DNA of 8,462 bases from an uncultured Eubacterium sp. (GCA_947367725.1 CANBFZ010000061.1:1-8462), one strand, 5' to 3'. Shown: positions 1 through 7,465, counted from the stretch's first letter. Made by a program: numbers and translations. The notes: a model not told the origin generated them from the sequence alone.

Positions 1-1100
1 CAATCTCTATTTTGGAAACTTTGTATCGGCAGGGGGCGACCACCGTTGCGACGACCCATTATAACGAAATAAAAAAGTATGCGCTTTCAACAGAAGGCGT
101 GGAAAATGCCTCTATGGAATTCGATGTGGAGACATTGAGTCCGACTTACCGGCTTTCTATCGGCGTACCGGGAAAATCCAATGCCTTTGAGATTTCAAAG
201 AAACTGGGGCTTGCGGATCATCTGATTGACAGAGCTGCGGCACTGATTGAACGAGGCGATATCCGTTTTGAAGAGGTTATCAGTACCATTGAGGCAGACC
301 GAAAAAGAGCGGAAGCAGAGCGAGACGAAGCAATCTCGATTCGAATTGCCATGCAGAAACAGCAAGAGACATTAGAAAAGGAACTGGCAGCGCTTTCTGC
401 AAAGAAGGAGAAAATCATTGCTAACGCCAGAGAAGAAGCCAGAAGCATGCTGCGTGACGCGAGAGAAACCGCCACCGAAGTGCAGAAAGAACTGAAAGAA
501 CTTTCCAAACTGGAGAGTATGGGCGAGCGAAACCGGCGCTACGATAAAAACCGGAAACGCTTGCGGGAAAAAGAAGAAAAGTATGCAGCGCGCATCATTG
601 CCAAAGTCAACAGCAATCCGGTCAGCGCCGCCGAAATTAAGGTGGGCGATCGGGTCAAAGTGGTATCCCTTGATCAAAACGGTGAGGTACTGTCATTACC
701 GGATGAGAAAGGTGACCTGCTTGTAAAAATCGGTATCATGAAAGCCAATCTCAATGTGGATGATTTGATGCTGATTCATGATGGCAGCCAGAAAAAGAAG
801 AAACCCAAAGCCAGCGGTTACGGCAGTCTTTATAAGAAAAAAGCGCAGCATATTTCTATCACCATGAATGTACAGGGCAAATACCTGGATGATGCGGTTG
901 TGGAAGTAGATAAATACCTGGATGACGCTTATGTGGCGGGGCTTTCTGAAGTCACCGTCATTCATGGCAGAGGTGAGGGAATTTTAAAAAATGGTCTGCG
1001 GGATATGATGAAACGGCATAAACACGTTGCGTCTTTTCGCAAAGGGAATTATAATGAAGGCGGCGAAGGTGTGACCATCGTCAGTCTGAAAACGGAGTAA
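1..1100 (+). CDS. mutS2: Endonuclease MutS2, C-terminal half (5' truncated by window edge)
   Basis: The reading frame is open from base 3, and the true start lies upstream of the window. The TTG at 12 is an internal Leu codon, not a start. The visible 366 residues or so correspond to the second half of a protein that is usually near 790 residues. In order, counting from base 12: the end of the MutS-type ATPase domain, with the ATTHY switch motif near residue 13 and the SPTYRLSIGVPGKSNAFEIS block (44-63); a charged coiled coil (about 90-200); a KOW-like beta segment (about 207-260); and a C-terminal Smr domain (about 285-362) with HGRGEGIL at 318-325. Family role: MutS2 binds branched DNA or collided ribosomes and does not act in mismatch repair; Smr is the nuclease domain. 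The Smr LDLRG motif reads MNVQG here (864-878). The identity is secure; nuclease activity is not. Confidence 0.95.
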   Translation, partial: ISILETLYRQGATTVATTHYNEIKKYALSTEGVENASMEFDVETLSPTYRLSIGVPGKSNAFEISKKLGLADHLIDRAAALIERGDIRFEEVISTIEADRKRAEAERDEAISIRIAMQKQQETLEKELAALSAKKEKIIANAREEARSMLRDARETATEVQKELKELSKLESMGERNRRYDKNRKRLREKEEKYAARIIAKVNSNPVSAAEIKVGDRVKVVSLDQNGEVLSLPDEKGDLLVKIGIMKANLNVDDLMLIHDGSQKKKKPKASGYGSLYKKKAQHISITMNVQGKYLDDAVVEVDKYLDDAYVAGLSEVTVIHGRGEGILKNGLRDMMKRHKHVASFRKGNYNEGGEGVTIVSLKTE

Positions 1101-1104
1101 TACG

Positions 1105-1551
1105 ATGTACCTAATCAGCAGATGCCTCCTTGGTGAAAATTGCAAATATAATGGAGGCAATAACCGAAATCAGGCAGTCGTCGCATTCTGCCAGGCACAC
1201 AGTTGCTATGGCGTGTGCCCAGAAGCAGAAAGCGGGCTTCCTGTGCCCAGACCGCCGGCAGAATACGCAGGCGGCCGTATCCTGGATCAAACGGGCGCCG
1301 ACGTGACTGCCGCTTTTGAACGGGGCGCAGCAGCAGCCCTTGCAAAAGCCATAAAACACGCGGAGAAACGCGGCGAGCCAATAGAGGGAGCAATCCTAAA
1401 AGCCAATAGTCCTTCCTGCGGCAGCGGGCAGATTTATGACGGCACCTTTACGGGAACCTTGACAGCAGGTACAGGCTGTTTTGCAGGAAAGCTTCAGGAG
1501 AGAGGAATCAAAGTCATTTCAGAAAAGGAGATCAACGATGGTAAATTTTAA
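1105..1551 (+). CDS. DUF523 family protein
   Basis: This is a 148-residue, full-length DUF523 protein of unknown function. Family hallmarks visible in order are SRCLLGENCKYNG (5-17), GVCPEAESGLPVPRPPAEY (36-54), ILKANSPSCGSGQIYDG (97-113) and a late GIKVISE segment. The conserved Cys residues in these motifs suggest a metal or redox site, but that is inference. The ATG at 1105 is preceded by GGAG at 1094-1097, seven bases away and overlapping the end of mutS2, so the two genes are probably co-transcribed and translationally coupled. Its last 14 bases overlap the start of argS. DUF523 proteins are usually small stand-alone proteins or are fused to DUF1722; there is no fusion here. Confidence 0.93.
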   Translation: MYLISRCLLGENCKYNGGNNRNQAVVAFCQAHSCYGVCPEAESGLPVPRPPAEYAGGRILDQTGADVTAAFERGAAAALAKAIKHAEKRGEPIEGAILKANSPSCGSGQIYDGTFTGTLTAGTGCFAGKLQERGIKVISEKEINDGKF

Positions 1552-3262
1552 AGAAGAAATCGCAAAAGCCATTGCACAGCATGTAGATGGTCTGGAACTT
1601 GCGGAAATTGCAGATATGGTAGAAGTGCCGCAGGACACGAAGATGGGAGACTATGCGTTCCCTTGCTTCAAGCTGGCGAAAGTGCTGCGGAAAGCACCGC
1701 CGCTCATTGCAAAAGGAATTGCAGAAGGTATTCGCGGTGAAGCGATCTTTGAAAAGGTAGAACCGGTGAATGCCTATGTCAATATGTTCATTTCCAAAGA
1801 AGCCTTTGTGAAAGATGTATTGGACGAAGTGCTTTCCAAAGGCGAGGATTTTGGAAAATCTGACTTAGGTGGTGGTAAGAAAGTGATTGTGGAGTATTCT
1901 TCTCCGAACATCGCAAAGCCGTTCCATATCGGTCACATCAGAAGCACTGTAATCGGAAATGCCATCTACAAGATTTACGATGCGCTGGGGTATGATGTGG
2001 TGAGAATCAATCATTTGGGTGACTACGGTACCCAGTTCGGTAAGATGATTTGCGCTTACAGACACTGGGGCAACAAGGAAGATGTAGTGAGAGAACCGAT
2101 TAAGACATTGCTCAGTTACTATACCAAGTTCCATGTAGAGGTAGAAAACCATCCGGAACTTGATGATGAAGCGAGAGAAATATTTACCAGACTGGAACAC
2201 GGAGAAAAAGAAGAAACAGAACTGTGGCAGTGGTTCCGTGATGAGTCTTTGAAAGAGTTCAATCGGGTTTACGACATGCTGGGCATTACCTTTGATTCTT
2301 ATGCAGGCGAGAGCTTTTACTCCGACAAAATGCCTCGCTTTGTCAACGAACTGAAAGAAAAAGGACTGATGCAGGAGTCCCAGGGCGCGCAGATTGTAAA
2401 TTTGGAAGAAGACGGACTTGGCGTTGCGCTGATTACGAAATCCGACGGCTCTACCCTGTATATCACCAGAGATATTGCCGCTGCAAACTATAGAAAAGAA
2501 ACGTACGATTTTTATAAAAATATTTATGTGGTTGCGTCGCAGCAGAATCTGCATTTTGCGCAGTGGAAGAAGATTTTGCAGTTGATGGGCTACGAATGGG
2601 AGAAGGATTGTATTCACGTACCGTTCGGTCTTGTCAGCTTAGAAGAGGGCACCATGTCTACAAGACATGGCAGAGTGGTATTCTTAGAAGATGTACTGAA
2701 CAAGGCCGTTGAAAAGACGAGAGAAATCATTGCAGAAAAGAATCCGAACGCTTCAGCCGACGAGATTGATGAAGTAGCAAAGACGGTGGGCATCGGCGCG
2801 GTAATCTTCCAGGAACTTTCCAACAACCGGATCAAAGATTATGTGTTTAAATGGGATAAGGTACTCAATTTTGATGGAGAAACGGGTCCTTATGTGCAGT
2901 ATACCCATGCAAGATGTGCATCTGTGCTGCGCAAAGCAGGTGCTGATGTGACAGAAAAAGCAGCGGCGCTTTCTGCCATTGACTGCCAGTACCTCTGCAG
3001 TGAAAGTGCATATGAACTGGCGAAGCTTTTGTATAAATTCCCGAACGTTGTGGCAGATGCAGGTGAGAAGTTTGAACCGTCTATTGTGACCAGACATATT
3101 GTAGATATTGCCCAGGGCTTTAACCGGTTCTATCATGATGAGCATATTCTGACTGACAATGAAGCAGAAAAGACTGCCAAAGTCGCGCTGGTACTGGCTG
3201 CGAAAAACGCCATCAGAAACGGTCTTGCGCTGCTGGGTATGAAAGCGCCGGAACGCATGTAA
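1538..3262 (+). CDS. argS: Arginyl-tRNA synthetase
   Basis: A 574-residue class I aminoacyl-tRNA synthetase that charges tRNA-Arg with arginine using ATP, in the cytoplasm. Order of domains: an N-terminal Arg-tRNA additional domain (about 1-100); the Rossmann catalytic core with SSPNIAKPFHIGH, whose HIGH is at 130-133; the KMSKS-equivalent loop MSTRHGR at 373-379; and a DALR-type anticodon-binding domain with GPYVQYTHAR from 450. The lack of a canonical KMSKS lysine is normal for many ArgRS enzymes. I chose the ATG at 1538 because AGGAG at 1526-1530 sits seven bases upstream and the protein then begins MVNFKEEIAKAI, a normal ArgRS start; a longer in-frame reading from 1481 has no such support. 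The start overlaps the DUF523 gene by 14 bases. No T-box leader is possible at this internal position, so regulation is probably operon-wide. Confidence 0.97.
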   Translation: MVNFKEEIAKAIAQHVDGLELAEIADMVEVPQDTKMGDYAFPCFKLAKVLRKAPPLIAKGIAEGIRGEAIFEKVEPVNAYVNMFISKEAFVKDVLDEVLSKGEDFGKSDLGGGKKVIVEYSSPNIAKPFHIGHIRSTVIGNAIYKIYDALGYDVVRINHLGDYGTQFGKMICAYRHWGNKEDVVREPIKTLLSYYTKFHVEVENHPELDDEAREIFTRLEHGEKEETELWQWFRDESLKEFNRVYDMLGITFDSYAGESFYSDKMPRFVNELKEKGLMQESQGAQIVNLEEDGLGVALITKSDGSTLYITRDIAAANYRKETYDFYKNIYVVASQQNLHFAQWKKILQLMGYEWEKDCIHVPFGLVSLEEGTMSTRHGRVVFLEDVLNKAVEKTREIIAEKNPNASADEIDEVAKTVGIGAVIFQELSNNRIKDYVFKWDKVLNFDGETGPYVQYTHARCASVLRKAGADVTEKAAALSAIDCQYLCSESAYELAKLLYKFPNVVADAGEKFEPSIVTRHIVDIAQGFNRFYHDEHILTDNEAEKTAKVALVLAAKNAIRNGLALLGMKAPERM

Positions 3263-3290
3263 GACTTTTTGAAAAGACGGAAAGGAAAGT

Positions 3291-3302
3291 ATGAAACCAT
3301 GA
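3291..3302 (+). other. Possible three-codon leader ORF (MKP-stop) overlapping next start
   Basis: ATG AAA CCA TGA is read in a different frame from the following gene, and its TGA overlaps that gene's ATG as ATGA at 3299-3302. AGGA at 3283-3286 is only 4 bases from this ATG but 12 from the gene start at 3299, so ribosomes might load at either start. Whether it is translated is unknown; such a short ORF can arise by chance. Confidence 0.25.
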
Positions 3303-4171
3303 GATATGAAGGGGATATTTACAGACCGCCCAGTGAGGCTTACAGCCTTTTGATTCAGGTGACCATCGGCTGTTCGCATAACAAATGTACCTTCTGCAGC
3401 ATGTTTAAGGATAAATTATTTCGGGTGCGGGATGTTTCTGAAGTCATGGAAGATTTGGAAACGGCGAGAAAAACCTATCGCAATGTAGAGCGGATTTTCC
3501 TCTGCGACGGAGATGCACTCTGTCTTGCGACGGAAAAACTTCTTGTGATTTTAGATAAAATTCGGACGCTGTTTCCAGAATGCCGCAGAGTCAGCGTGTA
3601 CGGTTCTGCGCAGGATGTGCTGCGGAAAACACCGGAGGAACTTGTGACGCTTAGGGAGCACGGCATAGGTATGATTTACCTGGGCGCAGAATCTGGCAGC
3701 CAGAAGGTGCTGGACATGATTTGCAAAGGGGTCAGCAGAGAGGAAATGATCGCTGCAGTGCAGAAAATTGAAACGGCAGGAATTCCTGCGTCAGTGACCT
3801 TTATTTCTGGTCTTGCAGGCAAGGATGGCTGGGAAGAGCATGCCATCGAAACCGGAAAGATGATCAGCGAAATGAATGCTTCTTATGTGGGACTTTTGAC
3901 TTTGATGCTGGATAACCGCGCGCCCATTGTCGAGCAGATTAACCGGGGCGAACTCAAACTGCTTTCGGCGGAGGAAGTGGTGGCGGAAACTTATCTTCTT
4001 CTGAAACATGCCAATCCGAGCAGAACGTGTGTTTTCCGGAGTAATCACGCTTCTAATTATGTCTCCCTGCGGGGAAATCTGCCGGCGGATAAGCCGCGGA
4101 TGATGGAGCAGCTTACGCGAGCCATGGAAGATACCGGCCTTTTAAAGGATGAAAGATTCAGGATGCTATAA
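3299..4171 (+). CDS. Radical SAM protein with CX4CX2C cluster motif
   Basis: A 290-residue radical SAM enzyme of unknown substrate. Near the N-terminus, GCSHNKCTFC supplies Cys25, Cys30 and Cys33, spaced CX4CX2C instead of the usual CX3CX2C; these should hold the 4Fe-4S cluster that cleaves S-adenosylmethionine. YLGAESGSQ (GAESGS at 129-134) fits the second SAM-contacting strand, and the remainder reads as an Elp3/HemN-like partial barrel with no obvious auxiliary cluster domain. I chose the ATG at 3299 (MRYEGDIYRPPSEA); an in-frame TTG at 3269 lacks a ribosome binding site. It lies 36 bases after argS with no terminator between, and its stop overlaps the next gene by one base (TAATG). I believe the motif spacing is typical of this subfamily, but cannot check. 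No function is assigned. Confidence 0.9.
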   Translation: MRYEGDIYRPPSEAYSLLIQVTIGCSHNKCTFCSMFKDKLFRVRDVSEVMEDLETARKTYRNVERIFLCDGDALCLATEKLLVILDKIRTLFPECRRVSVYGSAQDVLRKTPEELVTLREHGIGMIYLGAESGSQKVLDMICKGVSREEMIAAVQKIETAGIPASVTFISGLAGKDGWEEHAIETGKMISEMNASYVGLLTLMLDNRAPIVEQINRGELKLLSAEEVVAETYLLLKHANPSRTCVFRSNHASNYVSLRGNLPADKPRMMEQLTRAMEDTGLLKDERFRML

Positions 4172-5706
4172 TGAAGATATTGCTTACCACCCTAAATTCC
4201 AAATATATTCATGCAAATTTGGCGCTTCGCTATCTGCACCATGTGGCAGAAGAAACGGGGATTGCCGTAACGCTGCAGGAATTCACCATTAACAATGAAC
4301 CTGGTTATGTATATGGAGAAATTCTGCGGGGTGAATACGACCTGGTGTGTTTCTCCTGTTATATCTGGAATATCGAATCGATCTGCCGCCTTGGTAGAAC
4401 GCTAAAACAGGCAAATCCAGCCCTTCGGATTTTGTTAGGCGGACCAGAGGTCAGCTATGATACGCAGGGGTTTATGACAGAAAATCCGTGGGTGGACTAT
4501 GTGATTCGCGGAGAAGGAGAACTGCCGTTTTCGCAGTTTTGCCAGATGCTGATGCAAACTGGCGGCGAGCCGATGGATGTTGCGCAAATACAGAGTTTTT
4601 CTTTTCGGGCAGACGGTGCGATTCTGGAAACGGAAGACGCACCACCGCTTTCGGCAGCACAAATTCCGTTTCCGTACCGGTTGCGAAAGCCAGAACCGGA
4701 CAAAGTTGTCTACTATGAGTCTGCCAGAGGCTGTCCTTACCGCTGCAGCTATTGTCTTTCTTCCCTGGAGAAGACAGTTCGGACGCTGCCCTTTTCGCGG
4801 GTTTGCACGGAACTTTCTTATTTTCTGCAGCAGAACGTGCGGCAGGTGAAATTTATAGATAGGACGTTTAACTGCGACAAACAGCGGGCGCGGGATATCT
4901 GGCAGTTTCTGATGGACCACGATAACGGCGTGACGAATTTTCACTTTGAAATCTGTGCCGAACTGCTGGATGAAGACTGTCTTTCGCTGCTTGCCGGAGC
5001 CCGAAAGGGGCTGTTTCAGTTTGAAATCGGCATTCAGACGACCAATGCACGTACCCTTTCTGCCATTTGCAGATCTGCACAGACTGCGGATTTGCTGCAG
5101 AAGATTGCGCGACTCATCTCTCTTGGAAATTGCCATATTCATGTAGACCTGATTGCCGGACTTGCCTATGAAGATTATGATTCCTTTGCGGATTCTTTCA
5201 ACCGGGTTTATGCACTGGGTGCAGACAATCTGCAGCTTGGCTTTTTAAAGCTGCTCAAAGGCACGTCGGTGCGAAGAGAGGCGCAGCAGCACGGTTACTT
5301 ATTCAGGGCAGAGGCGCCCTACGAGGTGATTGCAAATGCATATCTTTCTGCGCAAGAATTGGTGCGGCTGAAAATGATAGAGCATGTGCTGGATTTATAT
5401 GCGAATAAAGGCGGATTTTCGCAGGCGTTAGCCTTTTTGTGTACTGCAGCAGCTGAGACGGCCTTTCAGTTTTACGAAACGCTGTCTGCCTGGTTTTATG
5501 AGAAAGGTTATCAGCATAGATCCCATAAAAAAGAGGACTTGTATCGAATTTTATATGCTTTTGCCAAGGAGATGGAGCAGCACGCTGCCGTAAAAACGCC
5601 GGATCTTTCTGCTGGCGTGAAGGAACTGCTTGCCGCAGATTTGGCAGAGACGATGAACTTTGATGCAGTGAAAAAATTTCATAAAAAAGGATGGAACATG
5701 GAATGA
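4171..5706 (+). CDS. B12-binding domain radical SAM protein, DUF4080 type
   Basis: A 511-residue protein with the class B radical SAM layout. Residues 1 to about 135 form a cobalamin-binding Rossmann domain: MKILLTTLNSKYIHANLAL at the start, and LLGGPEVS then GEGE further on. It has no DXHXXG motif, so any cobalamin would be bound without His ligation. The radical SAM core follows, with ESARGCPYRCSYC carrying Cys188, Cys192 and Cys195 (canonical CX3CX2C). Residues from about 395 to the end match the DUF4080 helical region (LKLLKGTSVRRE, then EVIANAYLS). Class B enzymes often methylate or rearrange unreactive carbons, but the substrate here is unknown. AGGA at 4160-4163 precedes the ATG by seven bases. 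It overlaps the preceding radical SAM gene by one base and the following TPR gene by ATGA, so the three are probably translated together. Confidence 0.92.
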   Translation: MKILLTTLNSKYIHANLALRYLHHVAEETGIAVTLQEFTINNEPGYVYGEILRGEYDLVCFSCYIWNIESICRLGRTLKQANPALRILLGGPEVSYDTQGFMTENPWVDYVIRGEGELPFSQFCQMLMQTGGEPMDVAQIQSFSFRADGAILETEDAPPLSAAQIPFPYRLRKPEPDKVVYYESARGCPYRCSYCLSSLEKTVRTLPFSRVCTELSYFLQQNVRQVKFIDRTFNCDKQRARDIWQFLMDHDNGVTNFHFEICAELLDEDCLSLLAGARKGLFQFEIGIQTTNARTLSAICRSAQTADLLQKIARLISLGNCHIHVDLIAGLAYEDYDSFADSFNRVYALGADNLQLGFLKLLKGTSVRREAQQHGYLFRAEAPYEVIANAYLSAQELVRLKMIEHVLDLYANKGGFSQALAFLCTAAAETAFQFYETLSAWFYEKGYQHRSHKKEDLYRILYAFAKEMEQHAAVKTPDLSAGVKELLAADLAETMNFDAVKKFHKKGWNME

Positions 5707-6725
5707 ATGTTGAACAGAACGAAGTGCAGATGCTTAAGGATCGCATTGGAGAATATCTGATGCCGCACGTAGATCAGTTTGTCTTTGACGAACTGTCGGA
5801 AAGCTATCTGGCCAAGGCAGAAATCGCTGATATTTTGACTGGCGTGCCGGTGCCCATTCGCAAAACTGCCATGACAGGCCTGTCAACCCTTGTGATTGCA
5901 CAGAATATGGCGTTTATTATCGGCTGTGATATCAATTTTAAATATAGGGATCAATATGTGGCCTATATTCTCAGAACCTTTACAAAAGAGTTTGTAAAGC
6001 CGCTCTTAAATGAAGGGGTGGAGGCGGCAGCCAAACACGATTTTGACTACGCTTGCATCTGCTTTCGCGGTGCGCTGCTGCTGGATCCATCGTCGGCTGA
6101 TGCACTGTACTGCTATGGAAGAGCTTGCAAAGACTCTTATGAGAGCGGTGAGGGAGAAGAATACATTGGTCGCTACAAGGCGGAATCTCTGGAAGCCTTT
6201 GAGAAGCTGACGCTGATGAAACCTGACTTTGATATGGGCTTCTATTTCTTGGGGTATGGCTATCTGAATATGGGACTCTATGTGAAAGCAAAGCTGACCT
6301 TTGAAACGTTTCTGTCTCTTTCCAATAGTGATGAACAGAAGGAGGAAGTCAGCGGCTGGCTGGAAAAGCTGGCAGAGCCTGTTAAAATTGAAGAAGGCTA
6401 TAATCACATTCTGGCAGGCAGGTTTGCAGACGGGATTGCGGTGCTGTCTGCGTATCAGGAGGATGCACGGTTTAATACCTGGTGGCCACTGTGGTATTAT
6501 CTGGGTATTGCAGCTGAGGAAACCGGTGATGGAACGGAAGCAGAGCGTTGTTATCTGCAGGTGCTGAAACTGTCTCCGAGCAATCTTGAAACCATGGAAC
6601 GGCTGGTCTCTTATTATGAAGGCAGCGGTGCGTCTGCGCAGGCAGAAAAGTATCGCCAAAAGATAGAAGTCGTGAAACACAATATAGAACTGGATCAAGC
6701 AGAAAAAAGCAGCAGCTTGTCGTAA
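5703..6725 (+). CDS. Tetratricopeptide repeat protein
   Basis: A 340-residue, apparently cytoplasmic protein with no signal peptide. The first 100 or so residues are a helical region I do not recognise. TPR-like helical pairs follow: about 101-135 (ACICFRGALLLDPSSADALY), about 155-205 (SLEAFEKLTLMKPDFDMGFY and the next helices) and about 260-320 (PLWYYLGIAAEETGDGTEAE through LKLSPSN). Family role: TPRs form scaffolds that bind partner proteins. I chose the ATG at 5703 because it gives the classic ATGA overlap with the upstream stop and has GGA/AAGGA 7-11 bases upstream. An in-frame ATG at 5691 would add four residues but abuts its only ribosome binding site. It is the last gene of the operon: its stop codon lies in the loop of the terminator hairpin. 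The partner and function are unknown. Confidence 0.85.
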   Translation: MNVEQNEVQMLKDRIGEYLMPHVDQFVFDELSESYLAKAEIADILTGVPVPIRKTAMTGLSTLVIAQNMAFIIGCDINFKYRDQYVAYILRTFTKEFVKPLLNEGVEAAAKHDFDYACICFRGALLLDPSSADALYCYGRACKDSYESGEGEEYIGRYKAESLEAFEKLTLMKPDFDMGFYFLGYGYLNMGLYVKAKLTFETFLSLSNSDEQKEEVSGWLEKLAEPVKIEEGYNHILAGRFADGIAVLSAYQEDARFNTWWPLWYYLGIAAEETGDGTEAERCYLQVLKLSPSNLETMERLVSYYEGSGASAQAEKYRQKIEVVKHNIELDQAEKSSSLS

Positions 6726-6742
6726 TCGGGCAGCTGCTTTTT
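6704..6742 (+). terminator. Operon-end hairpin terminator
   Basis: AAAAAGCAGC (6704-6713) pairs perfectly with GCTGCTTTTT (6733-6742), and the stop codon of the TPR gene (6723-6725) sits in the loop. The T run forms part of the stem and is followed by CC, as in bidirectional A/T-flanked terminators. It ends the mutS2-to-TPR gene train. Confidence 0.75.
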
Positions 6743-6789
6743 CCTGTTGTAGGAAAACGAAATTCGGCGTAGATTTTAATATAAGGATA

Positions 6790-6798
6790 TGTTATAAT
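6790..6798 (+). promoter_or_regulatory. Candidate extended -10 promoter element
   Basis: TGT followed by TATAAT (6793-6798) matches the TGnTATAAT extended -10 consensus. No clear -35 box lies about 17 bases upstream. It could start an untranslated transcript or a long leader of the tRNA operon. Confidence 0.35.
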
Positions 6799-6970
6799 CA
6801 AAGCACGCCGCGGTCAAACGAGATTCATATTTAAAACTTTGTGTCTACTGCTTTTCTTGTTGGTCTGCGGCATTATTTTGTAAACCAATGGAGAAGCGCT
6901 GGCTGCATTACAACGAAACGCTTAGATTTTTAATAAAAAGGTGTTTTTATGGAATAAAACAGAAATTTTT

Positions 6971-6979
6971 TGCTATAAT
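6971..6979 (+). promoter_or_regulatory. Candidate extended -10 promoter element
   Basis: TGC followed by TATAAT (6974-6979) is a full extended -10 match, but the -35 position (GGAATA) is poor. It lies 112 bases upstream of the consensus promoter of the tRNA operon and may be a second, weaker promoter for it. Confidence 0.4.
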
Positions 6980-7061
6980 AGGAGATAGAGTTTTTTATAC
7001 AGGTCTTTTGTGCGATGCACATGGCATCTGGGAAAGAAAACCAAAAATATTGAAAAAGTTA

Positions 7062-7091
7062 TTGACAATTACCAGGTAATTGGTATATAAT
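7062..7091 (+). promoter_or_regulatory. Consensus promoter of the tRNA operon with embedded palindrome
   Basis: TTGACA (7062-7067) and TATAAT (7086-7091) are both perfect housekeeping-sigma boxes with an 18-base spacer, and the first tRNA begins 32 bases after the -10. The spacer holds CAATTACC-A-GGTAATTG (7066-7082), a perfect 17-base palindrome that overlaps the last two bases of the -35 box. It has the look of a dimeric repressor operator (MarR- or GntR-like by geometry only). Confidence 0.85.
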
Positions 7092-7099
7092 AATATCTG

Positions 7100-7126
7100 C
7101 CGTCAGGAATGACGGAACATTGTTCC
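7100..7126 (+). other. Two overlapping leader hairpins before tRNA-Asn
   Basis: CCGTCA (7100-7105), loop GGAA, TGACGG (7110-7115) makes a perfect 6-bp hairpin. GGAACA (7114-7119), T, TGTTCC (7121-7126) is a second inverted repeat that shares the GG at 7114-7115 and includes the first three bases of mature tRNA-Asn (7124-7126). The two pairings compete for the shared bases. The second would mask the 5' acceptor strand unless the tRNA fold wins. Confidence 0.55.
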
Positions 7127-7198
7127 GAGATAGCTCAATGGTGGAGCAACCGGCTGTTAACCGGTAGGCTGTGGGTTCGAGCCCCACTCTCGGAGCCA
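7124..7198 (+). tRNA. tRNA-Asn (anticodon GUU)
   Basis: A full cloverleaf. Acceptor TCCGAGA (7124-7130) pairs with TCTCGGA (7188-7194), followed by discriminator G and encoded CCA (7196-7198). The anticodon stem ACCGG/CCGGT encloses loop CTGTTAA, with anticodon GTT at 7156-7158. The T-arm is GTGGG TTCGAGC CCCAC. It is the first gene of a three-tRNA operon behind the consensus promoter. Confidence 0.97.
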
Positions 7199-7224
7199 TT
7201 TTTTTGACAGATTCAAATTGCTGT

Positions 7225-7313
7225 GCCGGAATGGCGGAATTGGCAGACGCACAGGACTTAAAATCCTGCGATCCTTACCGATCGTACCGGTTCGACCCCG
7301 GTTTCCGGCACCA
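7225..7313 (+). tRNA. tRNA-Leu (anticodon UAA)
   Basis: An 89-base class II tRNA. Acceptor GCCGGAA (7225-7231) pairs with TTCCGGC (7303-7309), followed by discriminator A and encoded CCA (7311-7313). The anticodon stem CAGGA/TCCTG encloses CTTAAAA, with anticodon TAA at 7259-7261, reading UUA codons. The long variable arm CGATC/GATCG and T-arm ACCGG TTCGACC CCGGT are intact. It lies 26 bases after tRNA-Asn. Confidence 0.97.
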
Positions 7314-7339
7314 ATCTTTAATCTGTAGCAAATGAATAT

Positions 7340-7415
<76 letters not shown>

Positions 7416-7420
7416 AATTA

Positions 7421-7453
7421 CGAAAAAAGCTGTCCACAGGGCGGCTTTTTTCG
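7421..7453 (+). terminator. Terminator of the tRNA operon
   Basis: CGAAAAAAGC (7421-7430) pairs with GCTTTTTTCG (7444-7453). The stem continues inward through TGTCC/GGGCG with two G-T pairs to an ACA triloop, giving about 15 paired bases. It lies five bases after tRNA-fMet and is A-rich on the left arm and T-rich on the right, so it is probably bidirectional. Confidence 0.85.
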
Positions 7454-7465
7454 TGTTATAGAGAA

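Larger units (their letters stand above)
6743..7061. other. AT-rich intergenic region with promoter-like boxes
   Basis: About 320 bases without a convincing gene. TGTTATAAT (6790-6798) and TGCTATAAT (6971-6979) are extended -10 matches without good -35 boxes at normal distance. GCCGCGG near 6807 can pair with CTGCGGC near 6865 (one G-T pair), a weak long-loop stem. The open frame at 6888-7079 has no ribosome binding site and no recognisable motif, so I do not call it a gene. Confidence 0.5.

Noticed and set aside
1865..2617. 250-residue minus-strand open frame inside argS
   Set aside because: It is antisense to the conserved ArgRS catalytic core, so its length reflects constraint on argS.
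4435..5142. 235-residue minus-strand open frame inside the B12/radical SAM gene
   Set aside because: It is a shadow of a well-supported coding gene; its composition is Arg/Lys/Cys-rich without family motifs.
6888..7079. 63-residue plus-strand open frame before the tRNA operon
   Set aside because: No ribosome binding site, no recognisable motif, and it runs into the -35/-10 region of the tRNA promoter.
7203..7208. TTGACA between tRNA-Asn and tRNA-Leu as a separate promoter
   Set aside because: No -10 box at suitable distance; position 17 downstream falls inside the tRNA-Leu gene, and the 26-base gap fits one polycistronic precursor.
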